Assembly: GCA_021815405.1 (NCBI GenBank)
Contig: JAKAGV010000014.1
Location: 62,001-126,000, forward strand
Source: Bacteroidota bacterium
GTDB taxonomy: Bacteria; Bacteroidota; Ignavibacteria; Ignavibacteriales; Ignavibacteriaceae
Direction: 5' to 3'
DNA: 64,000 nucleotides
This document shows positions 1 through 8,427 of this stretch, in pieces. The notes under the pieces are model-generated. The model was not told where the DNA came from and made no database searches. It worked only from the letters and a program-made list of their open reading frames with translations. The translations under genes and the position numbers were made by a program. Each line of letters begins with the position of its first letter. Positions within the stretch are counted from its first letter, which is position 1.

Positions 1-557
1 CTGACTGGGACAGCTTGAGCGTGAATAATATAAAAGTTGGTGAAGATATTGTTGATTTGAAAATCCTCCGCTCAAAAGGTACGCTGGTTTTGACAGCTAA
101 AAACAATGGCGGAAACGATGTTGAAATCAATTTTGAGCCGGCACTTGGTTTAGGAACCAAAGCTGAGTCAGTAAAGCTTGATAGCAGCCCGTATCATTTT
201 GAAGAAGCGAATGAATCTCAGGCAGTAATTGTAAAAACTAATTTCAAAGTGAAGAACAATTCATCGCTTGAAATAAATTATAAACCGGTTCCGGAAATTT
301 ATATCCTGCCGTTAAAGACTTATCGCGGCGAAAATAATCAATCATTAAAAATAATATCGGAAAGGTTTGCCGATGGAAAGCTTCACATTCAGGTTGAAGG
401 ATTGAGCGGAAGAGATTATCAGATCGGAATTACCAATCCGGATAAAATCTCTTCGATTGAAGGCGCGAAAATTATGGGAGATAGACTTAAAATTCAATTT
501 CAATCTGGTATGAAGAATAATTATGTTAAACAAGAAATTGTAATAGCAATAAAATAA
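1..557 (+). CDS. C-terminal part of a probable glycoside hydrolase-like protein (5' truncated)
   Basis: The reading frame is open to the left edge (first full codon at base 3), so the TTG at 15 and GTG at 21 are probably internal codons and the gene starts outside the window. The visible 180 or so residues are rich in beta-strand-type sequence and begin DWDSLSVNNIKVGEDIVDL, a pattern I associate with the C-terminal beta-sandwich of (alpha/alpha)6-barrel sugar hydrolases. There is no T9SS sorting domain at the end, which is IAIK. It is followed by 393 bp without an intact gene. The hydrolase assignment rests on this loose resemblance and on the neighbouring GH38 gene; catalytic residues are not in view. 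Confidence 0.55.
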   Translation, partial: DWDSLSVNNIKVGEDIVDLKILRSKGTLVLTAKNNGGNDVEINFEPALGLGTKAESVKLDSSPYHFEEANESQAVIVKTNFKVKNNSSLEINYKPVPEIYILPLKTYRGENNQSLKIISERFADGKLHIQVEGLSGRDYQIGITNPDKISSIEGAKIMGDRLKIQFQSGMKNNYVKQEIVIAIK

Positions 558-950
558 TTATAGTTCATTTTAAATTCGCTAGATTGAAGGGAGGAATGAT
601 GATAATTGTAGGATAAATATTTATTTTGAAAAGTAGAAAAATTAGAGCTTTTGGGGTGACTTGGCATGGATGAAATAAAGAAAATATAGGGATTGTTTTG
701 CCAATATCTTAATGGTTATCCAATATTATTCCGATTACCTGGTAGTGAAAGTTTATTCGATGAACATCCCGAATACAATAAAATAATTTTTCTTCCAGCA
801 GCTATTGATACACATATTAACTTTGAGGCTGACTCTTATTTTTTTAAATGAATGATGCAGCTTTCTTTAAAATAAAAAATCAGGGTATATTCTGAATCGA
901 TTTGTAGAAATTTACTAACCATATTATCTCTTAAAATTATTGAGGTACAA
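558..950. other. Intergenic stretch with a gene fragment
   Basis: A 393-bp AT-rich gap between the truncated upstream gene and the GH38 gene. It contains a short open frame at 693-851 (listed separately). Otherwise I see no intact gene. The GH38 promoter should lie in the last 100 bases; a GAGGTA ribosome-binding site sits just before ATG 951. Confidence 0.6.
693..851 (+). pseudogene. Possible gene remnant, 52 codons
   Basis: A frame starting at TTG 693 (in-frame TAG at 687-689) and ending in TGA 849-851 encodes a peptide of ordinary, non-simple composition including LPGSESLFDEHPEYNK and FLPAAIDTHINFEAD. No good ribosome-binding site or ATG precedes it. It reads like a piece of a soluble protein rather than random AT-rich sequence, so it may be the end of a decayed gene. 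I do not recognise the family. It could also be chance. Confidence 0.3.
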
Positions 951-3900
951 ATGAAATTTTTGATTACCATTTTTTTAATTTTCTTTTTTCATCTATTAGT
1001 ATTGGCACAAACGAATACATCAGAAAAACAAACGCCGGTGGATAAGCTTGCAATTCAGCTTGAATACTTAAGCAGCTTTTCTTTTGACAACTGGAAGATA
1101 AGTCCGAACCTGACTAAGAACGTTGTGTTCAAAGGAAATCCTTACGACATAAATTTTGATGATTTCGCCTGGGGTACTTTGAAGATCGGAGAAAACAATT
1201 ATGATGATTCTTGCTGGCTAAGGAAAGAAATTATTCTACCGGATAAAATTCTCGGCGAACCTGTAAAAGGTAAAATTATGCTCCTACTTAGCGTTGATGA
1301 TTACGGCTATCTTTGGATCAACGGCGAGAGCAAAGGCTATTTTCCGTGGGACGGTGATTTCGTTTTAACTGAAGATGCGAAGCCCGGCGAAAAATTTTCA
1401 ATCGCAATTAAAGCGATCAACACAGGTGGACCGCTGCGGCTGCTGCGCGCGGAAATTCAGTCTGAGAATTCCGCACCGGTGCAGCAAAAGATAAAAGATT
1501 TTGCCCTGAGTATGAGAGTCGGACAAAAGCTGTTGTCATTCGATACTTATCAAACAAACTCTCACGTTAAGTACGATCCGCATATTGATAAATCAACAAT
1601 CAACAAAGAAGAAAAAGTTAAACTGAATGACCTTCTTCAAAAGCTTGCTGGAGAAGTTGATGTGGATGCTCTGAAAGCAGGCGACATGACAAAATTTGAT
1701 CGCTCACTTGAAGCCGTTCGATCTCAGCTTACGCCGATTAAAGAATTCGCAAAAAAATTTACTTTATACTTCGATTCGAACGCGCACATCGATGCGGCGT
1801 GGCTGTGGCGTTCCAAGGAAACGAAATTAGTCTGCCGGAATACTTTTGCTTCGGTTCTTCACATAATGGATGAACGACCGGAATTTACTTACACGCAAAG
1901 CGCAGCGCAGTATTTTCAGTGGATGCAGGATTTGTATCCGGAAGTTTACAAAGGAATAAAAGAAAGAATTAAAGACGGACGATGGGAATGCGTCGGCGGA
2001 ATGTGGATTGAACCAGACTGCAATTTGCCCGATGGCGTTTCGTGGGACAGGCAGCTTCTTTACGCGAAAGATTATTTCCAAAAGAATCTCGGCGTTGATG
2101 TAACTCTCGGCTGGAACCCGGATTCGTTCGGTTACAACTGGAACATGCCGATGTTTTACCGGAACGCAGGCATCGATGCTTTCATTACTCAAAAACTTGG
2201 ATGGAACGATACGAATGTTTTTCCTTACCGCGTGTTCTGGTGGGAATCTCCTGACGGTTCCAAAATACTTTCGTACTTTCCGTTCGATTACGTAAACACA
2301 ATTACGCAATCTTACCAGCTCGTTGACTGGCTGCGGCAGTTCGAAGCGAACACGGGATTTAAAAAATTTATGATTCTGTTTGGAGTAGGTGACCATGGCG
2401 GCGGACCGACAATCGGAATGATTGATCGCATCGAACACTTGAAGACGCTCGACATTTATCCGAACATTCAATATGGAACCGCTGGCAAATATATCGATTG
2501 GCTGAAGAGCCAAAATTTATCAAAGCTGCCTGTTTGGGATGATGAACTTTATCTTGAATACCACCGCGGAACATACACTACGCACAGCCAGATTAAAAAG
2601 TATAACCGGAAGAGTGAAAATCTTTTAACTGAAACTGAAAAATTTTCTTCGCTGTCAACTTTGTTTGGAAATAAATACGACGCCTCCGACATCAACGACG
2701 CATGGAAATATACGATGTTCAATCAGTTCCATGACATTCTTCCCGGCAGCGGTATTAGGGAAATTTATATTGATGCGATGAAAAAATATAAGAAAGTTCA
2801 AGAGATTGGCAACTTCGTTTTGAACGGCGCTCTTGGCGATATAAATAAAGATATTAACACTTCGAAGATAAAGGGCGGAGAGCCGCTTACGGTTTATAAT
2901 TCTTTGGCGTGGAGTAGAACCGACGTTGTGAAGTTCAAACTGACCGAAGGAGATAGAAACGATTACGTAATTCTGGATGAGAGTGGAAAAGAAATTCCAT
3001 CACAAATGGTAAAGATTGACCGCTTCACAAACGAAATTATTTTTGTAGCTGATAATGTTCCTTCGCTCGGCTATAAAACTTATATTTTAAAGAAAGGAAA
3101 ATCTTTAGATGAAAATTCCGGGTTGAAAACAAATCTTACAGAAATTCAAAATCAATTTTTCGATGTAAAGATTGATACTGCTACCGGTTGGGTAAAAAGT
3201 ATTTTCGATAAGAAGAACAACAAAGAAGTCTTAACCGGAGAAGGAAACAAGCTTCAGCTTCTGCAGGATGAGCCGAAGCAATGGGATGCATGGAACCTCG
3301 GATTGACTGGTGTGGAATATCCATCGCATTTTAGAAAAGCAGAAGTAGTTGAATCCGGTCCGGTAAGAACAGTCGTAAGATTGTACCGGGATTATTTAAA
3401 ACCCGGAGTGAGGAAAGATTATCCGACAGTTGATTTTCCAAATTCATTCTTTACACAGGAAGTAATTCTTTATAATGGAATCGACCGCATTGATTTTAAA
3501 ACTGATGCTGATTGGTGGGAAGCACACACAATGGTTAAGGTTGCTTTCCCGGTTTCGGTTCATGATACGAATGCAACTTATGAAATACCTTATGGAACAA
3601 TTCAGCGCTCAACACAGCGGATTACAAGCTGGCAAAAGGCTCGCTATGAAGTTCCAGCTGAGAGATGGGCGGATCTTTCAAATAACGGCTACGGCGTTAG
3701 TCTAATTAACAATTCAAAGTATGGTTACGATATTAAAGACAACATTATGCGCTTGTCTCTTCTCCGCTCGCCAAAGTGGCCCGATCCGACTGCCGACATG
3801 GGCAAGCACTCAATGGAGTATTCGCTTTATCCTCATTCCGGCGATTGGAAAGAAGCAAATACAATACGCCGCGGTTACGAATTCAATCAGCCGCTTATTG

Positions 3901-4202
3901 CTAAGCTTAACTCAATTCATAAAGGAAAACTCCCCGAAGAAAAATCTTTTATTAAACTTGAAGGTGATGATGTTGTTTTAGCTTCCGTAAAAAAAGCTTT
4001 GAACTCTGACGCCTGGGTAATTCAATGGTACGAAACAAAGGGAAAGAATGCCGAAGCGACTTTAACTTTGCCTGAAACTCCAAAGAAAGTGTTCGAGTCA
4101 AATTTTATGGAGCTTGATGGTAAGCCGATTAAGTTTGAAGGAAACGTTGTAAAGATTCCGACGAATAAATTTTCTGTGATGACTTTAAAAATTTATTATT
4201 GA
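951..4202 (+). CDS. Exported GH38 alpha-mannosidase
   Basis: A 1083-residue protein with an N-terminal signal peptide (MKFLITIFLIFFFHLLVLAQ), then a beta-sandwich module (about 45-170) resembling a galactose-binding-like domain, then a GH38 catalytic domain. The zinc-binding HxD motif is at His279/Asp281 (NAHIDAAW), the expected nucleophile is Asp391 in WNPDSFG, and a further zinc ligand is His594 in FHDILPGSG; together these are diagnostic of retaining zinc-dependent GH38 enzymes. The C-terminal half holds the usual GH38 beta-sandwich region. Exo-release of alpha-linked mannose from N-glycans or alpha-mannan is the family activity; linkage preference cannot be read. No T9SS domain, so probably periplasmic. 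A strong hairpin terminator follows. GH47 and GH125 genes further on suggest a shared substrate. Confidence 0.93.
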   Translation: MKFLITIFLIFFFHLLVLAQTNTSEKQTPVDKLAIQLEYLSSFSFDNWKISPNLTKNVVFKGNPYDINFDDFAWGTLKIGENNYDDSCWLRKEIILPDKILGEPVKGKIMLLLSVDDYGYLWINGESKGYFPWDGDFVLTEDAKPGEKFSIAIKAINTGGPLRLLRAEIQSENSAPVQQKIKDFALSMRVGQKLLSFDTYQTNSHVKYDPHIDKSTINKEEKVKLNDLLQKLAGEVDVDALKAGDMTKFDRSLEAVRSQLTPIKEFAKKFTLYFDSNAHIDAAWLWRSKETKLVCRNTFASVLHIMDERPEFTYTQSAAQYFQWMQDLYPEVYKGIKERIKDGRWECVGGMWIEPDCNLPDGVSWDRQLLYAKDYFQKNLGVDVTLGWNPDSFGYNWNMPMFYRNAGIDAFITQKLGWNDTNVFPYRVFWWESPDGSKILSYFPFDYVNTITQSYQLVDWLRQFEANTGFKKFMILFGVGDHGGGPTIGMIDRIEHLKTLDIYPNIQYGTAGKYIDWLKSQNLSKLPVWDDELYLEYHRGTYTTHSQIKKYNRKSENLLTETEKFSSLSTLFGNKYDASDINDAWKYTMFNQFHDILPGSGIREIYIDAMKKYKKVQEIGNFVLNGALGDINKDINTSKIKGGEPLTVYNSLAWSRTDVVKFKLTEGDRNDYVILDESGKEIPSQMVKIDRFTNEIIFVADNVPSLGYKTYILKKGKSLDENSGLKTNLTEIQNQFFDVKIDTATGWVKSIFDKKNNKEVLTGEGNKLQLLQDEPKQWDAWNLGLTGVEYPSHFRKAEVVESGPVRTVVRLYRDYLKPGVRKDYPTVDFPNSFFTQEVILYNGIDRIDFKTDADWWEAHTMVKVAFPVSVHDTNATYEIPYGTIQRSTQRITSWQKARYEVPAERWADLSNNGYGVSLINNSKYGYDIKDNIMRLSLLRSPKWPDPTADMGKHSMEYSLYPHSGDWKEANTIRRGYEFNQPLIAKLNSIHKGKLPEEKSFIKLEGDDVVLASVKKALNSDAWVIQWYETKGKNAEATLTLPETPKKVFESNFMELDGKPIKFEGNVVKIPTNKFSVMTLKIYY

Positions 4203-4218
4203 TGCCAATCTAAAATTC

Positions 4219-4246
4219 CAGCCGGTAACTTAATTGTTACCGGCTG
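4219..4246. terminator. Bidirectional hairpin terminator
   Basis: An 11-bp perfect stem (CAGCCGGTAAC, 4219-4229, with its complement at 4236-4246) with a 6-nt loop lies between the convergent GH38 and GH5 genes and is followed by a T-rich run on the + strand. Confidence 0.8.
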
Positions 4247-4256
4247 AAGTTTACTT

Positions 4257-5819
4257 TTATTTAAGAAGAATTAATTTTTTAGTTTCAAAAAAGTTTCCTG
4301 CCTGCATCCTGTAAAAATAAATTCCGCTCGCAAGATTGCTTGCGTTAAAATGAATTTTATAATTTCCCGCCGTCTTTTCTTCATTCACTAAGGTTGCAAC
4401 TTCTCTTCCCAAAAAATCATAGACTCTTATTGTTACAAAACTTGTTTTAGGAACTGAGTAATTAATTGTCGTGGCTGGATTGAATGGGTTGGGATAATTG
4501 TTAGACAACTCAAACTTTATAGGTGCATTATCTGTCTGTATAATCGCTGTAGCCGCGATATTTATCATTACCGGATAAGATTCAAGCACTACGGAATCTT
4601 TCATAATTATTTTTAATCTGTAGTAATAAGATGTTTGTAAGCTTATGGAGCTGTCAATAAATTGAGAAACATTAGGTGCGACTTTTAAATAATCTATAAA
4701 ACTACCATTACCAACTCTTCTTTGGATAATTATGCTATCGCTTTCCGTGTTTCTGTTCTGCCATTGAAGCAGTATAGAAGTGCCTGAAAGCTGGCTAATC
4801 TTCACACCATTAGGCGATTCCGGAAATGTATAAATTAGAATATCTTTTATTTCATTGAAGCTGCTGGTTGCTCTGTTGTAAATGGCAAAGTTGCCGCCGT
4901 CGTCCCACACAAATGCCGGTACACCATGTTGAAGCGCCTGATCCATGACAGTTGCATACGCGTACATTCGAGGGTTGTATGCACAATTTTTAACAAAGCC
5001 GAATTCACCGAGTATAACCGGGATACCTGTTTTCTTAGACCATGCCGAAACCTGGTCTAGTTTACCTTTTATAACATTGTAAATAGCCGAATCAGTAGTA
5101 TCGCCGCCATTAAGACCAAACGGATAAGGATCGTAAGAATGATAGTAGCCGATGAGATATCTGGTTGAAGTATCCGGGATAGCGGCTGTAACCAACTGAT
5201 CGGAGTTCGACCACATGTAGCCGGAATATGAAACAATTCGCGTTGGATTAGTTTGGCGGATTATCTTTAACTCACGGACATTCAACGCATTTACATTTGA
5301 CTCCGACATCGGATACGGTTCATTTAAGATTTCAAATATCAGACTGTCGGATGCGTTCTTAAAGTGAGCTGCTATCTGGCTCCAGATGCTGTCGAATCGT
5401 GCAAGTGAATCGCTTGCACTGGCGCTAACAGATGAACCGGTTAAAACGCTTTTTAACCATGCCTCGTGGTGTGCATTAATAATAACAAACAAATGGTTTT
5501 CGAGTGCCCAGTGCACTACGGTATCAACTCGCACTATGAAATCGCTGTCAATGGTATAGGGAAGTGTGAACATAGTATGGTCATTCCATGTTATTGGAAT
5601 TCTCACAGCATTGAAGCCTGCTTTTTTAAGATTAGCAAAATAACTTTCAACGATGGGTGGATTTCCCCATGAAGTTTCAGTTGGGGATGCATCAAGTGAA
5701 TTCCCGATATTGATTCCTCGTGTCATTCCTTTAACAGCCTCTTGAGAAGTAATTTGAGCTTTCAAATTAATTGCAGTAATAATTAGAAATAGTGCAGTTA
5801 TAAATAAATGTTTGATCAT
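4257..5819 (-). CDS. Secreted GH5 endoglucanase-type hydrolase with T9SS sorting domain
   Basis: A 520-residue protein with a signal peptide ending near AINLKAQ. The GH5 barrel spans about 25-320: RGINIGNSLD near 34-43, the acid/base Glu167 in EILNEP, and the nucleophile Glu272 in VILGEFG. A fibronectin-type III-like module follows (about 335-425), then a T9SS sorting domain (about 438-520; NNYPNPFNPATT, SGIYFYRMQAG, KKLILLK). The opening motif resembles cellulase subgroups of GH5 rather than mannanases, so beta-1,4-glucan or a mixed glucan is the likeliest substrate; this is inference. It is transcribed alone towards the GH38 gene, and the upstream gap of 75 bp separates it from the APC permease gene. 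Secretion through the outer membrane and surface attachment are expected from the tail. Confidence 0.9.
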   Translation of the reverse strand: MIKHLFITALFLIITAINLKAQITSQEAVKGMTRGINIGNSLDASPTETSWGNPPIVESYFANLKKAGFNAVRIPITWNDHTMFTLPYTIDSDFIVRVDTVVHWALENHLFVIINAHHEAWLKSVLTGSSVSASASDSLARFDSIWSQIAAHFKNASDSLIFEILNEPYPMSESNVNALNVRELKIIRQTNPTRIVSYSGYMWSNSDQLVTAAIPDTSTRYLIGYYHSYDPYPFGLNGGDTTDSAIYNVIKGKLDQVSAWSKKTGIPVILGEFGFVKNCAYNPRMYAYATVMDQALQHGVPAFVWDDGGNFAIYNRATSSFNEIKDILIYTFPESPNGVKISQLSGTSILLQWQNRNTESDSIIIQRRVGNGSFIDYLKVAPNVSQFIDSSISLQTSYYYRLKIIMKDSVVLESYPVMINIAATAIIQTDNAPIKFELSNNYPNPFNPATTINYSVPKTSFVTIRVYDFLGREVATLVNEEKTAGNYKIHFNASNLASGIYFYRMQAGNFFETKKLILLK

Positions 5820-5894
5820 AAGAGATTCTGATTTTTTCTTTTAATATTATAAATTATTTTAATGAATTCAGTCATGAGAATTTAAAATCTTTAT

Positions 5895-7202
5895 TTAACT
5901 TATCTTTCTCTTCCAATAGAAATACACCGGTAATCCCAAGCCAAGCATTATAATTCCTGCAATTGCTTGTTCCGGTTTTTCAATTAATGTATTTAGAACA
6001 AACCAAACTGCCACAGCAATAAAAAATAGCGGTGTGTAAGGATAACCCAAGGTTTTGTATTCACGTTTAGCATCAGGCAGTTTCTTTCTGAATATGAAAA
6101 TTGTTGCAGCAGTAAGTGCGAAGAAAATCCAATCTGTAAAGACTACGTACGAAATAAGATTTTCAAAAGTACCCCAGAATAAAACCAGAATTACTGCCCA
6201 GGTTGACTGAAATATTATTGCATAATATGGCGTGTTGTATCTCGGATGGATCTTGCTGACCTGCTTGAAAAAAATTCCGTTGCTTGCCATTGCAAAATAA
6301 ATTCGCGGCGCAGTTAAAGTATAAATTCCTGCCGTGCCGAATGTGGAGATGAAAATTGCAAGAGCAATTAATCCTCCGCCGGTTGTACCAATAACAGTTT
6401 GAACAGCATCTGCAGCAAGGCTTGATGATGCGGCAATTGAATTTACCGGCAGCAAATACATGTAAGCAATATTTATGATTACATAAATTGCAGTAACCAA
6501 TGAAGCAGCAATTATCATTGCAACTGGAACATCGCGCCTTGCATTCTTGGCTTCACCAGCTGTGTAGGTAGCATGCTGCCATCCGCCGTAGGACCAAAGC
6601 ACACCAACCATCGCAATAGCAATTCCGCTCCATTCGGTTCCTTTATTAAAAATTGAAATTGAATAATTTGTAATATGGCTGCTGCCGAGAAGGAATCCGA
6701 TTAATATTACTCCGAAAATTCCAACGAGCTTTAACAGTGTAAATAAATCGCTGAATATCCCACCGATCTTAACTCCGAAAACATTTATTAAGGTAAGGAC
6801 AAAAATTCCTGTAACGGCGACGATCTTAATTCCGATTATATTGAAATGAAAAAAGTATCCTAAGTAAGTAGCGAAAGCAACGCTAAGAGCCGCGATGCCG
6901 CCGGTATTAACAACTAAGAAGTAAGCCCAGCCATAAAGAAATCCGGCAAGCTTTCCATAACCTTCGGAAAGATAGACATAAACTCCTCCGGCGCCCGGCA
7001 TCATCGAGCCAAGCTCGGCAAAAGTTAAAGCGCCGCTGAGTGCCTGCATTCCGCCAATAAGCCAAACAAAAATTATTAATGAAGGCAGCGGGATTGCACG
7101 GGCGATTATCGATGGAGTTAAAAATATTCCTGAGCCGATCATTGATCCAATGGCAATCATCGTAAGATCAAAACGCGAGAGCTCTTTCTTCAGTTGAGGC
7201 AT
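5895..7202 (-). CDS. APC-superfamily amino acid permease
   Basis: A 435-residue polytopic membrane protein with about 12 hydrophobic segments. The first segment carries the APC signature (IAIGSMIGSGIFLTP), the unwound substrate-binding helix of LeuT-fold transporters; the second has the expected GALTFAELG. Length and organisation match L-type/cationic amino acid transporters of the inner membrane. Start ATG 7202 lies 6 bp after the stop of the upstream MEMO-like gene, with no clear ribosome-binding site, so translational coupling is likely. The substrate cannot be deduced. Confidence 0.9.
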   Translation of the reverse strand: MPQLKKELSRFDLTMIAIGSMIGSGIFLTPSIIARAIPLPSLIIFVWLIGGMQALSGALTFAELGSMMPGAGGVYVYLSEGYGKLAGFLYGWAYFLVVNTGGIAALSVAFATYLGYFFHFNIIGIKIVAVTGIFVLTLINVFGVKIGGIFSDLFTLLKLVGIFGVILIGFLLGSSHITNYSISIFNKGTEWSGIAIAMVGVLWSYGGWQHATYTAGEAKNARRDVPVAMIIAASLVTAIYVIINIAYMYLLPVNSIAASSSLAADAVQTVIGTTGGGLIALAIFISTFGTAGIYTLTAPRIYFAMASNGIFFKQVSKIHPRYNTPYYAIIFQSTWAVILVLFWGTFENLISYVVFTDWIFFALTAATIFIFRKKLPDAKREYKTLGYPYTPLFFIAVAVWFVLNTLIEKPEQAIAGIIMLGLGLPVYFYWKRKIS

Positions 7203-7208
7203 AAAGAA

Positions 7209-8282
7209 TTATTCCAAATAAAATCCTGCCGATAGCCATCCACACCAATGCTTTAATGAGAACGGCGCGGTAGTTCCGAGGTTAGTATGCAAAATAGGGA
7301 TTACTCCTTCAGTCCAAGTGTCGGAATATTTAAAAAGTTTTCCGGATAATTTCTTTCCGCTTACTTTCTCAATTATTTTATTTGTAGTCATAAGTCCAAA
7401 CGGAACGGAAAACTTACCGCACCAAACCGGAGAAGGAGGACTATCCTTAGGCGTGCCCCATAATTCGGTTGTTAAATTTTTAATTTTATTTTTTGTCAAG
7501 GTTCCGTTGAACGTCTCCATGGCAATTCTTTTGTCATTGCCGGTTGCTTCTTTATGAGCTTTCATATCTTCACCATATGGTATGTTGTCAAAGTCCCTTC
7601 CGTAATGGTCCGCGTCGGTAGAAATCAAAAAGAAAATGTCTCTACCCAACTTTAAATTATTCTGCCTAATGTAATCAGAAATAACACCGGCTAATTCTTC
7701 ACTTACTTTTTCCTCTCTATCAAACGACATTTGAGTAATCATAATCGGAGTAATTTTAATATCACGGTTGTAATATTGAAGGAATGGAACCAGCGCTTCA
7801 ATTGAATGCTCGATGTCCTGAGCTTTATCGCTGACCATAAAATCATTCTTATTCAATTTACTTTTTATAATTTCTCTTAAAGGCGATATGCCGACATTGC
7901 TATATGGTCCATGCCAGTATTTATAATCTTCAAAGATTAAAACATTCTTCGGATCATTCATTGCTTGACGCACGGTGCCGTGAGTAACTCCGAAAATCAC
8001 CACTTCTTTTGTCTTAATCAATTTATAAAGAGGATAGTAAACGCTGCCTGCATAAAGATAATCGTCGTGAGGAGAAATTGCAGCAACAAGATTCTTTGCG
8101 GAAAAATTGTCTGCTTTAGATGAATGAGATGAGAGATATTTCATCAGCATGTTCATCTCCGACGGAGTCCAGCAGAAACCGACATTATCGCGGATTGGTC
8201 TTACTTCTTGTGCCATAATTGGTTCCAGATTAAATGAGAATAATAAAATAAATAACCAGGAAAAATATTTTCTAAGTTTCAT
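7209..8282 (-). CDS. Exported MEMO1/AmmeMemoRadiSam-B-like protein
   Basis: A 357-residue protein with an N-terminal signal sequence (FSWLFILLFSFNL...MAQ) followed by a MEMO-family domain related to class III extradiol dioxygenases. Candidate metal-site residues are His72 (SPHDDYLYAG), His101 (GVTHG), His159 (IEHSIEAL) and the STDADHYG segment at 221-228. The family motif around the first histidine is usually PHAGY; here it is PHDDY. Most MEMO proteins are cytoplasmic and sit with AMMECR1 and radical SAM genes; this one is exported and sits 6 bp before an APC permease, so it may belong to a different branch. The biochemical role is unknown. Confidence 0.8.
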   Translation of the reverse strand: MKLRKYFSWLFILLFSFNLEPIMAQEVRPIRDNVGFCWTPSEMNMLMKYLSSHSSKADNFSAKNLVAAISPHDDYLYAGSVYYPLYKLIKTKEVVIFGVTHGTVRQAMNDPKNVLIFEDYKYWHGPYSNVGISPLREIIKSKLNKNDFMVSDKAQDIEHSIEALVPFLQYYNRDIKITPIMITQMSFDREEKVSEELAGVISDYIRQNNLKLGRDIFFLISTDADHYGRDFDNIPYGEDMKAHKEATGNDKRIAMETFNGTLTKNKIKNLTTELWGTPKDSPPSPVWCGKFSVPFGLMTTNKIIEKVSGKKLSGKLFKYSDTWTEGVIPILHTNLGTTAPFSLKHWCGWLSAGFYLE

Positions 8283-8360
8283 ATTAAACCCCGAAATTTA
8301 AAACACGAATAAAAGTTGTGGATAATTTAATGCACTTAATCTTGAAGTCAAAGAGGATAG

Positions 8361-8408
8361 AAAAAAGATGTTCCGGGCATCTTGTAGAAATTACATCTGA
8401 TGCCCGGA
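8361..8408 (-). terminator. Rho-independent terminator after the GH3 gene
   Basis: A 10-bp stem (TCCGGGCATC, 8372-8381, paired with 8399-8408) is followed on the minus strand by CATCTTTTTT, a classical U-tract. It separates the GH3 gene from the MEMO-APC pair, which therefore needs its own promoter. Confidence 0.85.
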
Positions 8409-8427
8409 GCACTATATGAAGAAAAAA

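Noticed and set aside
1827-2513. 228-codon minus-strand open frame inside the GH38 gene
   Set aside because: A shadow of the GH38 reading frame, whose catalytic motifs lie exactly there; no start context.
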